The translations under genes were made by a program, and so were the position numbers. Of a stretch of DNA of 43,585 bases, positions 10,501-18,263 are shown one piece after another (within the stretch, counting starts at the first letter, position 1; every line of letters begins with the position of its first letter). The DNA lies in the NCBI GenBank assembly GCA_013360185.1, contig JABWCO010000012.1:1-43585 (forward strand), written 5' to 3'. The DNA comes from Bdellovibrio sp. (GTDB lineage: Bacteria; Bdellovibrionota; Bdellovibrionia; Bdellovibrionales; Bdellovibrionaceae). Under the pieces are notes generated by a model that saw nothing but the letters and a program-made list of their open reading frames with translations, was not told where the DNA came from and did not search any database.

Positions 10501-13500
10501 CTACTGCCCGCTGGAAATTGCACGGACTGCGCAGGAATCTCAAGTGTAGTACCGGGTGCATGGGTATCTGTAACCGTTCCGCCTGCCTGGTAATCGACGT
10601 GACCGCCCGTATTATCAAGATACGTTGGGGCTAGATAGATCGGTCTTTGAATAATACTATCATTGCTAACACTCACTGTGACATTAACCAAAGATTGAGA
10701 GAATCTTTTGGTTGCTTCCTCACCCTCTGCCAAAGTTACCGTACTACCATCAACGACAAGGGTACGATCACCGCGAAGTGAGTTGATATTTGTTGTTGAT
10801 CTTCGGAAAACAAACACTCCTCCACTATCGGTCGTTGTCTGCACATCTGTTCCGACAATTTTTACTGTCGCATTAGCCAGCGGCTGCCCGCTTGTATCGA
10901 ATACCGAGCCCGATAAAATGATGTCACTATTGCTTCCTAAGAAAATCTCATGAATTTCAACTTTTCCAGTCAATGGATCTTGCGCTTTTAGACTCGCACT
11001 GGAAAAGGCATCCACTAAAAATTCGAAAGCTCCTTCAAAGTTGGCATTCTTAGTCTCGGAGCTAAAGAATCCCGTACTCAAAGTCACCGAGTATCCTGGT
11101 TTACTTGCTCCAGCGGCACCTTTTACTAAATACTTTGTTCCATCCTGAACCGGGACTATTGTAACCAACTCTGGATACAATGTACGAATAAGGACGCTAA
11201 AACTTACGGTGAGTGAGGTTTCATTTCCAACTTCATCTATTCCTACAACATAGAATTGCTGAAGCCCTTCGGACGCAAAAGTATATGGCATATTGAATGA
11301 TTTTCGATCTGCCGAGAAGTTTGGCACCGATTCACCATTGATAAATACTTCGCTTAGGCGCTTGTCTGATGTTCCTGATATAACTTGATAAGCCGCATCC
11401 AACTGCTGACCTTCCAAGGGATTCGTCATAGTCAAGACTGGTGGCTGCGTATCCATACGGATTGGTCCCGTTTGATAACTAGATTCATTGCCCCAGTCAT
11501 CCACAGCAATAATTTTAATATAATTATCAATTTCAGGATCAAGTGGAACATCCCATGAAATGAAACGCTCAAATGTAGTAAAGACCAAGTTGTCGTTTAC
11601 ATAAACTGATACCGTCGGCAAATGAATATCTTGCGCAGAAATATCAAGACGTATTGAGGGAGTATTCACGTAAGGTTTATAACCCGTCACTGTCAAAACA
11701 GGTGCTTGGAAGTCTGTTTCGATCACGATGTTATTTTCTAGCGTTGATTTATTACCCGCTAAATCAGTAGCAACAAGTTTAATTGTCTTTGTCCCATCGG
11801 TAAGAAACAACAACTGCCCCGCAAAGCTTGTACCCCCTTCATCCAAAGGAAGAGATAAACCATTTGCTGAAATATCCGACAGGGGCTCATCAGAAAATCC
11901 TGAAATCATCACCAACCGCTGATTACTTCTGATTGTTTCGTCAGATGCGGGTAATACGCTATTAAGAACTGGAGGAGTAACATCTACCGTAATTGTATCT
12001 GTAACAATCGAAGAAGAGTTTCCAGAAGCATCTACAGAACTAACAAATACGGTATTTGTCCCTTCAGGCAGGTGAAGGTCTTGAATAATTTTTTTACTCT
12101 TAGACTCAACAGCTGTCATTCCATTTACCTGAACGGTCGTCGTGGTGCTTGCAATATCACGAATATCCAACGACAGGTGGAAATTAGGGTTATTCGTTAA
12201 AGTCGGCTGAGTCGGAAAACCCGTTGCTAAAATTTGTGGCGGCTCTGTATCTGCTACAGGCGCAACTCGATCAACAATAACTTGTAAGTAGGTTGCAGAA
12301 CCGCCCCAAATTTGAACGGAAAGCTTATTTATTTCTTTTAGCTTTACAACACCCTCAAATAAATACTGAAACTTACTTACGTCACCGCTTGCAGTAACCC
12401 TTAGGTCATTCACATAAACGTAAGCATTATTGACTCTATATTGATTCACATACTGTGAGTTCATCCAATTGTTGAACTGGCAAAGTAGATCAAAAATTGA
12501 ATTACAAGGATCATTCGTGGGACGAGGCTCTCCATCTGCATTGAGGATGCGAATTCTATATAATTCATCAAGCTTATCGCTTGGAGCATTAAAGTTCACG
12601 GTATGCATGACCGGGCTCTGAGTATCGGAGCCGTTAAAAGATGTCGGGCCGTAAATCGTCTCTTGTGAATCGAAATAAGGACTTGGACTGACTACAATGG
12701 ATCTTTCAACTTCAGACTTTCCACCACGGTCATCGGTAGCCTTCACCGTCACGATATATGTTCCGGGGGCTGAGTAAACATGATCCGCCGTCCAGGCGCT
12801 CGTCGTTTTTGTTCCATCACCCCAGATAAATTCAAAGCTCGATATGACACCATCTGGATCATATGAACCACTGGTATCTACATAAATATATTCTGGAGTC
12901 CCTCGTATAATATTTGTTTTAATGACCGGAGTTTGATTGGTAGGAAGATTTTGTGCAGGCGGCAAAACTTCAACCGGGATAGATATTTGATCCTCCTGTC
13001 CGGCTGAGTTTTTTACCTTCAGTGTAATTTGATATGTACCCGGACTATTGTAGGTATAGTTAGCACTCAATCCTGAGGCAGTTCCGGTTCCATCTCCAAA
13101 ATCCCAAGTATATGTTAAGGAACGTCCTAAGGGATCAAAGGAATAGCCCGCCTTGACTTGTTGTTGCATCGGAGCTGAACCAACAAGTTTTTTGACTGAA
13201 AAGAAGGCCTTAGGCTTCAAATTAGCAACCACAGTAGACTCAAGAGAGTAGCGCAATTGACTTGTGGGAAATCCTAACTTCGTAAATTCGAAGGTATTGA
13301 TGTCTCTATTGAAATTCAAAGCCACTTCTTTATAAGAACGCAAGTGACCAATCGTTGCACTGGCAATGACAGCCCCATTCAATTTAAAACTATAGTTTTC
13401 AAACTGGGTATAATCTGTCTGAAGTTTCTCAACGGCATTATTTGAAAGGCATTGTCGAACAAGTCCAGCAGGAGTTAACCCCAAACAACTTGGCGCGAGG

Positions 13501-13697
13501 TAAGGCCCCGTAGTTCCATTGTAGACCTTGTAAAGATAATAGCCTTGAGGCATTCCCGTTATATCGACATTTCTGGTAAAAGTATAACTTGCTGTATCTG
13601 GCGTTGTCACAAGCTCCGGCCCGTAGATAACATCAGCGCGAGACGCCACCGAACATAAAGATAATATCAACGTGAAAATAAAATTTGTTCGCAACAT
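4596..13697 (-). CDS. Giant secreted PKD/NHL/Rhs (YD-repeat) protein, candidate toxin carrier
   Basis: The protein has 3033 residues and starts with a Sec signal peptide (MLRTNFIFTLILSLCSVASRA). In order it shows two PKD domains (about 160-340, with WDFGDG and IWGDG), an unassigned part, then about four Ig-like repeats each opening near DxxPPxL (480-850). Next are a carboxypeptidase-regulatory-like fold (about 930-990), a ZU5-like region (1040-1165) and NHL repeats (about 1690-1905, with VADTGNNQVR and VADTGHHRVV). A long YD-repeat shell follows (about 1950-2780), then the Rhs core signature GLYYYRARYYDAATGRFIQQ and VDPDG at about 2866. The last about 165 residues are hydrophobic and glycine-rich, unlike nuclease tips. 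Known Rhs/TcC shells enclose and cleave off such variable tips. There is no PAAR domain, so export is through Sec, not obviously type VI. AAGGA precedes the ATG. The next gene overlaps the stop. Confidence 0.93.
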   Translation of the reverse strand: MLRTNFIFTLILSLCSVASRADVIYGPELVTTPDTASYTFTRNVDITGMPQGYYLYKVYNGTTGPYLAPSCLGLTPAGLVRQCLSNNAVEKLQTDYTQFENYSFKLNGAVIASATIGHLRSYKEVALNFNRDINTFEFTKLGFPTSQLRYSLESTVVANLKPKAFFSVKKLVGSAPMQQQVKAGYSFDPLGRSLTYTWDFGDGTGTASGLSANYTYNSPGTYQITLKVKNSAGQEDQISIPVEVLPPAQNLPTNQTPVIKTNIIRGTPEYIYVDTSGSYDPDGVISSFEFIWGDGTKTTSAWTADHVYSAPGTYIVTVKATDDRGGKSEVERSIVVSPSPYFDSQETIYGPTSFNGSDTQSPVMHTVNFNAPSDKLDELYRIRILNADGEPRPTNDPCNSIFDLLCQFNNWMNSQYVNQYRVNNAYVYVNDLRVTASGDVSKFQYLFEGVVKLKEINKLSVQIWGGSATYLQVIVDRVAPVADTEPPQILATGFPTQPTLTNNPNFHLSLDIRDIASTTTTVQVNGMTAVESKSKKIIQDLHLPEGTNTVFVSSVDASGNSSSIVTDTITVDVTPPVLNSVLPASDETIRSNQRLVMISGFSDEPLSDISANGLSLPLDEGGTSFAGQLLFLTDGTKTIKLVATDLAGNKSTLENNIVIETDFQAPVLTVTGYKPYVNTPSIRLDISAQDIHLPTVSVYVNDNLVFTTFERFISWDVPLDPEIDNYIKIIAVDDWGNESSYQTGPIRMDTQPPVLTMTNPLEGQQLDAAYQVISGTSDKRLSEVFINGESVPNFSADRKSFNMPYTFASEGLQQFYVVGIDEVGNETSLTVSFSVLIRTLYPELVTIVPVQDGTKYLVKGAAGASKPGYSVTLSTGFFSSETKNANFEGAFEFLVDAFSSASLKAQDPLTGKVEIHEIFLGSNSDIILSGSVFDTSGQPLANATVKIVGTDVQTTTDSGGVFVFRRSTTNINSLRGDRTLVVDGSTVTLAEGEEATKRFSQSLVNVTVSVSNDSIIQRPIYLAPTYLDNTGGHVDYQAGGTVTDTHAPGTTLEIPAQSVQFPAGSSDGKISIVEIPVSRTTIPPPAFARPTKVIALEPSGTTFSEPVDVTMPNVGEYPQGTDVAIMLYNSKTGDWEVGGVGTVENGGQSVRTKSGQGIRHFSLAYATVLSPVVKKIGDQDKPGANIADGGVKTSIDAPSFTVLNKTITPSLIYNSSWARPTAAVTNLFDFPLQELEAQTYTETGTDVVKYKIRTRFCSGIFIIPACLDKSPIQTDNDLIKQPYVEALTAIDFTSVTTVRSLIQPDYITAQFHSNDIQTEKFKMVGVPNQAVVSFAVEMKKPGTDDTGFLPTGIYPFNVHYEASFKEQITGTRTVEYRVLGADQNVSAQTEQPMIKADPVNINERRTIENAFDQDVGGPLFVQNEVQSSVGRGWKIAGVQRIVNPNDNHLMIEESNGNVSSYYQKDTIKTIANIGTLGGDLKKGVGLVGYPNVQFAKSDGMKFYQANLSGSSVSAQEFGTASEMKGIVAGNYNYNWTQSDIVDYIYVCDERWEWPGGNICVRDHYEPVIQYTPKSHCEVKKFDYTYGSQPVTFLPLSNGDVVYSDQTRHALIRVSNGTTSLFAGRLGTAGSINPQGLGVASHLANPIPDFNLQNFVMTECNNRTGMNCSYRTQDSTSSENTGNNSCGNLVQGSGVVPVAGWDPYSQVNSSPLNKPTAVIYGPRANTFIVADTGNNQVRLVDFDNNVISTLAGGGGTSDIPVGSTVNATEGGLFHPRAVALDAAGNLFIATEAGHIMKVDGSGQMTVFAGLSQSEGGVLANSVAAEKAFFSMPSGLAVDNAKGYLYVADTGHHRVVRIDFANRAAVVVAGTGAPGDNGDSTPPLSTQLFSPTQLFVTNDGALVVSDSGNNKIRKITFADSANGLAFVPGNKDLSSIVKNEDGSWVRTFRNGFKVHFNDKGYQTQSVDLAGLSVNYSYDTNNRLTQVTYPNGDSVLYQYSGDLLSSIRDPGGRLTLFSYNSKGELSEVEYPDGSRQEYEYNAKGLMSVEGNKKNGAIQYFYNVANRLVKVIKPDNSQIQIADSVSKSLASGTNENPGQLQSRVGATRGVYDGIIDPKGIEIKIDKDLNGFVQVITDASGGKTTFAYNENGKPVSVIRPDTSNAEFEYNSSTGDLVRSYDSATGKEKILGYDTLGNVIAETTNGKTVHRNYSSSTGLLLSTTDIAGASTTVAYNGFELPIQIQKVGANGDSTTETRDYDNKGRLVKVNTDDKETRFSYDAYGNMSLKTLVNGAQLVNEAYEYDLFNRLTSVTNPRAEKTLYTYSLAGELTEVTDPKGKVTSFVYDSLGRLTSKTNPLNYSVTMAYDQNGNLISQTNERNQTITFGYDDLNQMISKVTPEQTYSFTYDIRGNLATVSNSTGTISNTYDVGSRLQTQAFNGASGFSSYATAYTYNSFDQRTSMTDSLGGQVLYGYDSAMRLGQLQNTKGENFYFGYDGVNRLKQVHGVGINKLISYATGNLQSLIYNKTSNSQSVEAITLSHNQLGFVTGSQGVSATESYGYDEAGYVSSVNRTFASLNGSTPLSLPAQESYSYDNLGNRITDLLGAYVYDSTGQLLTDDGRNQYFYDYSGNIMQKVNKSSGQVVKFEHNSENQLVSVAYYANALSANSYKGASYHYDPAGRRIRKQVYDSNSPGNIIKNYTRNYGYDGEEMSVELDASGNLLARYTHSALTTDDVLSVDISSAGVSAGLAQNSGTYEFIKDHVGSVKAVSDSAGNIVQRIHYSAFGEVLGLVSPDNSADLSSAPPLRTHFAYTGREFDEESGLYYYRARYYDAATGRFIQQDPHPGKLSSALSVINKYVYANNNGVNYVDPDGKFAFLAPIIGFLFEAAITSLIPAILFSSLQASLMGGNFWANFGSVFLTNWTQGFLLSVAGGGLGYGIAAALPRFGLGTALAVGNAAVLGLHGGATGGWAGALTGVVAGGIVGFATPAIAVGAKEYGPKISFWLERGVNILLNSVLPTTGDLSPACGLNCNSMKVP

Positions 13698-13846
13698 AAA
13701 AGCATCCTTATCAAGTCAACAAAATATTGTCTGTTTATCGGTTAAAACATGGATTGCTTTATGGTTCGGAATATTTGCTAGACCTTTTTCATATGATCTG
13801 GATATGTAAAACTTTAAAAAGTACAAGTGCGTCCAAAATTGCCAAA

Positions 13847-13852
13847 TATAAT
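13847..13852 (+). promoter_or_regulatory. Candidate -10 box of the pilin operon
   Basis: A perfect TATAAT lies about 75 bases before the pilin ATG in the 226-bp gap between the divergent Rhs and pilin genes. No convincing -35 hexamer sits 16-18 bases upstream, so the call is tentative. Confidence 0.35.
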
Positions 13853-13923
13853 TTTGTTGTATCGGGCTAGTTCCATCAGTAGCATCAATAGGCAACAACA
13901 TTTCAAGCTTTCAAGGAGGAAAG

Positions 13924-14397
13924 ATGAAAACGAAAACTATGCTCTCACTTATCGTCGCTGCGATTCTCGCAGGTGCTTATCAAGCAAATGCCGCTCAAGG
14001 TACAGGACGCGCAACTATTAAAGTTGTTACTGCGATTGCTGTAACTAACGTGTCTGATCTCGTGTTCTCAGAAGCTGCCGCAGGTGCTGCTGCTGAAACT
14101 GTCGATCCTGACCAAACAGAAACTGCGCAAAATGCAAGTTTCGATATAGCTGGAGAGCCAAATCGCGCTATCGCGATCACTCTACCTAGCGATAATACAG
14201 TTTTTATGGTTACTGGTGGCGGCGGAACTCCTGACCAGGAAATCGCTGTAGATCAATTTTTAAGCAATAACCCTGCTCAAATTGATCCTTCTGGCACATC
14301 TCAACTTTTCGTTGGTGCAACTCGCGCTGCTTTGAGTGCAACTCAAGCATCTGGTGACTACGAGGGCAATTTCGCTGTTGACGTAGTATATCAATAG
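13924..14397 (+). CDS. DUF4402 pilin-like subunit (major pilin candidate)
   Basis: The 157-residue product has a Sec signal peptide (MKTKTMLSLIVAAILAGAYQ, cleavage near ANA-AQ) and a DUF4402-type beta-sandwich domain. Conserved features shared with the second copy at 15269-15751 are VSDLxF near the N terminus, NASFxIxGEPxR, a glycine-rich turn, VGATR and the C-terminal GDYxGxFxVxVVY strand. The ribosome site AAGGAGGAAAG is the strongest in the cluster. This fits a highly made structural subunit. It is followed by a PapD-like chaperone and later an usher, so it is probably exported to the surface as a pilus subunit. It is the first gene of the plus-strand cluster, divergent from the Rhs gene. 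Confidence 0.88.
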   Translation: MKTKTMLSLIVAAILAGAYQANAAQGTGRATIKVVTAIAVTNVSDLVFSEAAAGAAAETVDPDQTETAQNASFDIAGEPNRAIAITLPSDNTVFMVTGGGGTPDQEIAVDQFLSNNPAQIDPSGTSQLFVGATRAALSATQASGDYEGNFAVDVVYQ

Positions 14398-14419
14398 TTG
14401 AAAAGCTGAACTCATCTAG

Positions 14420-14452
14420 CTTAACGTCTTTTCATTAAGGAAAGGCGTTAAG
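14420..14452 (+). promoter_or_regulatory. Intercistronic stem-loop between pilin and chaperone
   Basis: CTTAACG pairs with CGTTAAG, then a T.G wobble, then CTTT with AAAG, leaving a 9-base loop. The AAGGAAAG ribosome site for the chaperone is in the loop and 3' arm. With the GTG start downstream this should lower chaperone synthesis relative to pilin, and could protect the 3' end of pilin mRNA after processing. Confidence 0.65.
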
Positions 14453-14457
14453 TACCC

Positions 14458-15285
14458 GTGAAAACCCTCATCTACTTTTTTATTTTCTTTCCCTCGATTG
14501 TTTTGGCCCAAGCTCAAGTTTTCCCCACTCGCCTTACCCTAACCGAAGAAGCACCATCATCATATTTGAATCTTAAGAATACGACGGCATCACCTCAAAA
14601 GTATCGTATTGAACTGGCGCAATACCTCATGAAGAAAGACGGCACTGTCGCTAAAGCCAATGTCGAAAATAATCCACTGACTGAGGTTCTGAAATTCTCT
14701 CCAAAGGTCGTTGAACTTGCCCCAAATGAAAAGCAAGTGGTAAGAGTTATGGCAACCGCATTTGATGATCTTACGGATGGGGACTATTATGTCTACCTTC
14801 ACTTTATTCCAGAATCTGGATCAGCTAGCTCATCTCCCACCAAAGCCAAGTTCTCCCTTCAGGCTCGCATCGCTGTAGCAGTACCCGTCGTTGTTCGCCA
14901 CGGCACTGCTAAAGTAGACGGAAAACTAACCGAGCTAAAAGCCGCTAATGTCAAAAATGGCGACCTCGAAGTGACATTTAAAATTGCCAACTCTACAAAA
15001 TACTTTTTAACAGGAAATTTGGACATTATTGGAGTTACAGATAAAGGCGAAACCGTATTATCTCAAACTATCGGCATCACTTCTTACATCCCCTCCCGTA
15101 CCGTAAAAACCTCGGTCACAACAAAAGATGTCGCTGAAAAGCTCAATGGAGAATCATTAAAGAAAGTAAAAGTTAAATTTGCCTCAAATGAAAATAGCGG
15201 CACTACTTTCGAGCTTCTGGGGGAAGCTACTATTGACAGTAGCTCATCAGCAAAGAAAACGAAAAAGGTTAGTAAACAACGGTAA
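14458..15285 (+). CDS. PapD-like periplasmic pilus chaperone
   Basis: The 275-residue product has a signal peptide (about residues 1-18, FFIFFPSIVLAQA) and the two-domain Ig fold of pilus chaperones. Domain 1 has QVFPTRLTLTEE, then SYLNLKNTTASPQKYRIELA and the LAPNEKQVVRVM strand; domain 2 begins near VAVPVVVRHG. This layout resembles the chaperones of the alternative (Ecp/CFA-like) pathways more than classical PapD. It has a lysine-rich tail (SSAKKTKKVSKQR). The start is GTG. The last 17 bases overlap the convergent second pilin gene. Its role is to bind DUF4402 subunits in the periplasm and pass them to the usher. Confidence 0.85.
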   Translation: MKTLIYFFIFFPSIVLAQAQVFPTRLTLTEEAPSSYLNLKNTTASPQKYRIELAQYLMKKDGTVAKANVENNPLTEVLKFSPKVVELAPNEKQVVRVMATAFDDLTDGDYYVYLHFIPESGSASSSPTKAKFSLQARIAVAVPVVVRHGTAKVDGKLTELKAANVKNGDLEVTFKIANSTKYFLTGNLDIIGVTDKGETVLSQTIGITSYIPSRTVKTSVTTKDVAEKLNGESLKKVKVKFASNENSGTTFELLGEATIDSSSSAKKTKKVSKQR

Positions 15286-15751
15286 CAAAAAATTGCCCAG
15301 TATAGTCTCCAACTTTTTGGCTCGACGAGATTGCTTGCCTGGTCGCTCCTACGAAAACCATTTTTTTACCTGTTTGATTTAACATCCCGACACCTGAAGG
15401 ATTTGAACTAAACTCCTGGATCAAAATCTCTCGATTTGCGCCACCAATTCCATTCACCATTCTCACCGAATTCCTTGCAGGCAAAATGATCTGAAAATTG
15501 CGTAAGGGTTCTCCCTCAATTTCAAAACTTGCATTCTCTCGTGTTTCGATACTATCAGGAAGAACGGTCTTCGGACCATCACCAGGAGAGGCTTCGCCAA
15601 AATCTAGATCTGAGACCTTTTTAATTTTTAGTCGGTGAACAATTTTCTGATTTGCATTTGCAGCAGTCGAATCACCAATGCTTGGATTTGCGAAAGTAGT
15701 ACCAGAAAAGACAAATATTAAAGATAAAACATAAACTTGTTGTAATTTCAT
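15269..15751 (-). CDS. Second DUF4402 pilin-like subunit, inverted inside the cluster
   Basis: The 160-residue product has a signal peptide (YVLSLIFVFSGTTFA) and a DUF4402 domain clearly related to the first pilin: VSDLDFGEASPGDG, ENASFEIEGEPLR, VFVGATRQAI and the C-terminal GDYTGQFFVTVVY. It reads against the other cluster genes, overlaps the 3' end of the chaperone gene by 17 bases, and starts only 28 bases from the usher start. It may be a minor or tip subunit, or an alternative pilin. Any transcript running from pilin 1 and chaperone into the usher would be antisense to it. No clear ribosome site precedes the ATG. Confidence 0.87.
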   Translation of the reverse strand: MKLQQVYVLSLIFVFSGTTFANPSIGDSTAANANQKIVHRLKIKKVSDLDFGEASPGDGPKTVLPDSIETRENASFEIEGEPLRNFQIILPARNSVRMVNGIGGANREILIQEFSSNPSGVGMLNQTGKKMVFVGATRQAISSSQKVGDYTGQFFVTVVY

Positions 15752-15765
15752 AAGATCGAATCTTA
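15751..15765. promoter_or_regulatory. Perfect palindrome between divergent pilin-2 and usher starts
   Basis: TAAGAT and ATCTTA flank a 3-base centre in the 28-base gap, reaching into the first base of the pilin-2 start codon. It could be an operator or an RNA hairpin controlling pilin 2. Function is unproven. Confidence 0.35.
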
Positions 15766-15779
15766 ATAATACTAACCTT

Positions 15780-18239
15780 ATGAAATCAATACTAATCAGC
15801 TACCTATTATTGCTATTTACGCTGAGCGCCTTAGGTGCTGAGTTAGAGGAGCAGGTACTGGAAGTGAGCACCATAGGTGGGGTCATTTTATCTGACCCCA
15901 TTATCGCTCTATCTAAAGGCACAGAAGTATTCTTACCCTTATTAGATACCGCTAAAATTTTGGGCATTCAAGTAGAGCAGCCGGACAAGGGCATCTTCAA
16001 AATTTATAGAACGCCCACAGACCTAGATACAATAGATCTTTCCAACTGCCCCAATTCAAGCCTAAAAGCCTGTAAATCATTAGTAAAACAAAAAGAAAAC
16101 TTCTATCTGAATATTGAATTTTTAAAAGATTCTCTTCAATGGCCTCTGTCTATTAATTTAAAATCCATGGTCCTTTCGGTCAATGTGGACCCAAAATCTA
16201 AAAATATTGTCAGGCAATCAAATGAGCCACGCCCCTATAAAATCATTAGAAAACAATTTGATTACCCCGCCCTCCGGTTGGAGGCCACGGCCTCTTCGGA
16301 AAAAAACAATAATCTTCTGAATGTGTATGAAAGTCAGCCGCTCCTAAATCATGACTCAGATATGGTTGTCTCCACCTCGCCTCAGCAAACGTATTTTCGC
16401 TGGACGATTTCAAAAGAAGTCATTGAATCAACCGCTCCCTATGAAATAAAAAACTATGAGTTAGGCTCCACCCAAACGGTCGATACCAAATACCTCTTCT
16501 CTCCGACTCTAATATCGGGCGTTCATTTTTCGAATATCAAATCTGGAGAAAATATATTCGACACTCAAAATCTTTATGAAAAAGGACCGCCACGATGGAA
16601 GGTTGAAATTTATGTCAACGACATCTATCTCGGAGAAACCTCTATTGATATAAATGGAAATTTCTCTTTTACAAACGTTCCTATTTTCTACGGGCTCAAT
16701 AAAATTCGCTATAGAATGACCAGTCCGATTGGAAACATTGTCGAGATTGACCGAACCCTCAATGTATCCAGTGATTTTCAAGGGGCCGGACGTTTGAAAT
16801 ACCAAGCGTCCTTTGGACAAGCCGTCGGAAACGCCAACTATGTTGGCAGCGGAGCCCTTAGCTATGGGCTCACTTCCAATATGAGTGCGCAGCTCGGACT
16901 TTCCCAATTTGCCTTACCTAACGCCTCCGATATTAAAAGATATTCCACAATGGGATTGAGCTACCTTCAGCCTAGCTTTTCCTTGGGATTACAAAAACTA
17001 ACCTCTTTTGATAATCAAGAAAATGCTTGGATATATACACCTAAGGCCAATGTAGGAAGAGTCCTGATCACTGGGGAATATGCAAATTTCGAAAACCTTA
17101 AAACTGCTCTTATCAACCCGCATAATGGAGACAGTCTAAATTCACTGAAAAAGATTTCTCTTCTGGCACCCATTCAGTTTCAATATCCCGTTACCGCACA
17201 ACTTGCATTTCAGGAGTCTACATTCACCGATATAGCATCAAATCAACAACTTCAAGCCCGTATTTACTCCATGCTACCGTCTTCATCTCTTTTACTTGAA
17301 TCCAATAAATTTTGGCCTTCTGATGCCAAGCCTGACCTTTATGTTGAATACGGAAATTACAACCGATCTTTTCGCGGCAAATACGGAGTTCTTATCCAGA
17401 ATGATAAATATGCGAAAACAAAAATGGAGCTAGAATATCTACTTGAGAATAATCTTTATCTGACGCTTTCTGCGAATCTTCCTCCTGCATTAAAAAATGG
17501 ATCTTACGCAGCCGGAGCAAATAAAATCATCCACGATATTCAATGTGAACTCAATATTTCTTACTCCGAAATTCAAACACTCTACAGCCTGACGCTTTCG
17601 ACAAATATCAAAACAAAACAAGAAGATGGATTCCAACTGAGTCACGAAGAATCCTATCGACAAGCAAATATTGAGGTCTTTGCATTTATTGATGAAAACT
17701 CAAACGGGAAATTTGATATAGGAGAAAAACCTTATCCAAAATTGAGAGTTCTAGAGACCAATAGACAAAAAGACTACATCACCAATGAAAGCGGGATTGC
17801 GACAATTCCATCCCTTAGCCCTTACCAGCGAGTTTCCTTAGAAATTGTAAAAGAGTCGATCACAAATATCTTCTTAACAGCTCAAGACTTCCAAAGTGAT
17901 TTCATACTAACTCCCGCACAACAATTACGGATAGAGCTTCCAATTAAACCATCATTCGATGTTAGAGGGATCATAGTAAATCCATACTTCAAGAAACTCG
18001 TACCTCTTGAAATTCTAGACTCCAATAATAATATTATTGGAACAACGCTCTCTTCATCTTCTGGAAAATACAAATTTACTGATCTTCCCGGAGGTACATA
18101 CTTTATTAGAATCTCTCAAGACTTTTTGGTAAAGAATCACTTACGCTCAAATCCAGAGCTTATAGCTGTTGATCTTCTCGGAAAGGCTGGAGCCAGATCT
18201 GCCGAACAAATATATATAGAAGTTATCAATAAGAACTAG
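15780..18239 (+). CDS. Outer-membrane pilus usher
   Basis: The 819-residue product has a signal peptide (MKSILISYLLLLFTLSALGA). It is organised like the ushers of the alternative (EcpC/CFA-like) chaperone pathways. First comes a plug-proximal N-terminal domain, then a beta-barrel region with alternating strands (about 200-640) that includes the WKVEIYVNDIYLGETSID and NVPIFYGLNKIRYRM segments seen in usher middle domains. A C-terminal region carries two small carboxypeptidase-regulatory-like folds (VFAFIDENSNGKFDIGEKP and GKYKFTDLPGGTYFI). It would secrete and assemble the DUF4402 subunits. No ribosome site is obvious before the ATG, which suggests low expression. No tip adhesin gene follows. 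Confidence 0.85.
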   Translation: MKSILISYLLLLFTLSALGAELEEQVLEVSTIGGVILSDPIIALSKGTEVFLPLLDTAKILGIQVEQPDKGIFKIYRTPTDLDTIDLSNCPNSSLKACKSLVKQKENFYLNIEFLKDSLQWPLSINLKSMVLSVNVDPKSKNIVRQSNEPRPYKIIRKQFDYPALRLEATASSEKNNNLLNVYESQPLLNHDSDMVVSTSPQQTYFRWTISKEVIESTAPYEIKNYELGSTQTVDTKYLFSPTLISGVHFSNIKSGENIFDTQNLYEKGPPRWKVEIYVNDIYLGETSIDINGNFSFTNVPIFYGLNKIRYRMTSPIGNIVEIDRTLNVSSDFQGAGRLKYQASFGQAVGNANYVGSGALSYGLTSNMSAQLGLSQFALPNASDIKRYSTMGLSYLQPSFSLGLQKLTSFDNQENAWIYTPKANVGRVLITGEYANFENLKTALINPHNGDSLNSLKKISLLAPIQFQYPVTAQLAFQESTFTDIASNQQLQARIYSMLPSSSLLLESNKFWPSDAKPDLYVEYGNYNRSFRGKYGVLIQNDKYAKTKMELEYLLENNLYLTLSANLPPALKNGSYAAGANKIIHDIQCELNISYSEIQTLYSLTLSTNIKTKQEDGFQLSHEESYRQANIEVFAFIDENSNGKFDIGEKPYPKLRVLETNRQKDYITNESGIATIPSLSPYQRVSLEIVKESITNIFLTAQDFQSDFILTPAQQLRIELPIKPSFDVRGIIVNPYFKKLVPLEILDSNNNIIGTTLSSSSGKYKFTDLPGGTYFIRISQDFLVKNHLRSNPELIAVDLLGKAGARSAEQIYIEVINKN

Positions 18240-18263
18240 CGATCACTATTTACTTAGTCCGAC

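Noticed and set aside
9762-10634. Frames of 101 and 138 codons on the plus strand within the Rhs gene
   Set aside because: They are shadows of the continuous 3033-codon reading frame, with no ribosome sites or family features.
4596-13697. Type VI secretion Rhs effector
   Set aside because: There is a Sec signal peptide and no PAAR domain or nearby VgrG/Hcp gene.
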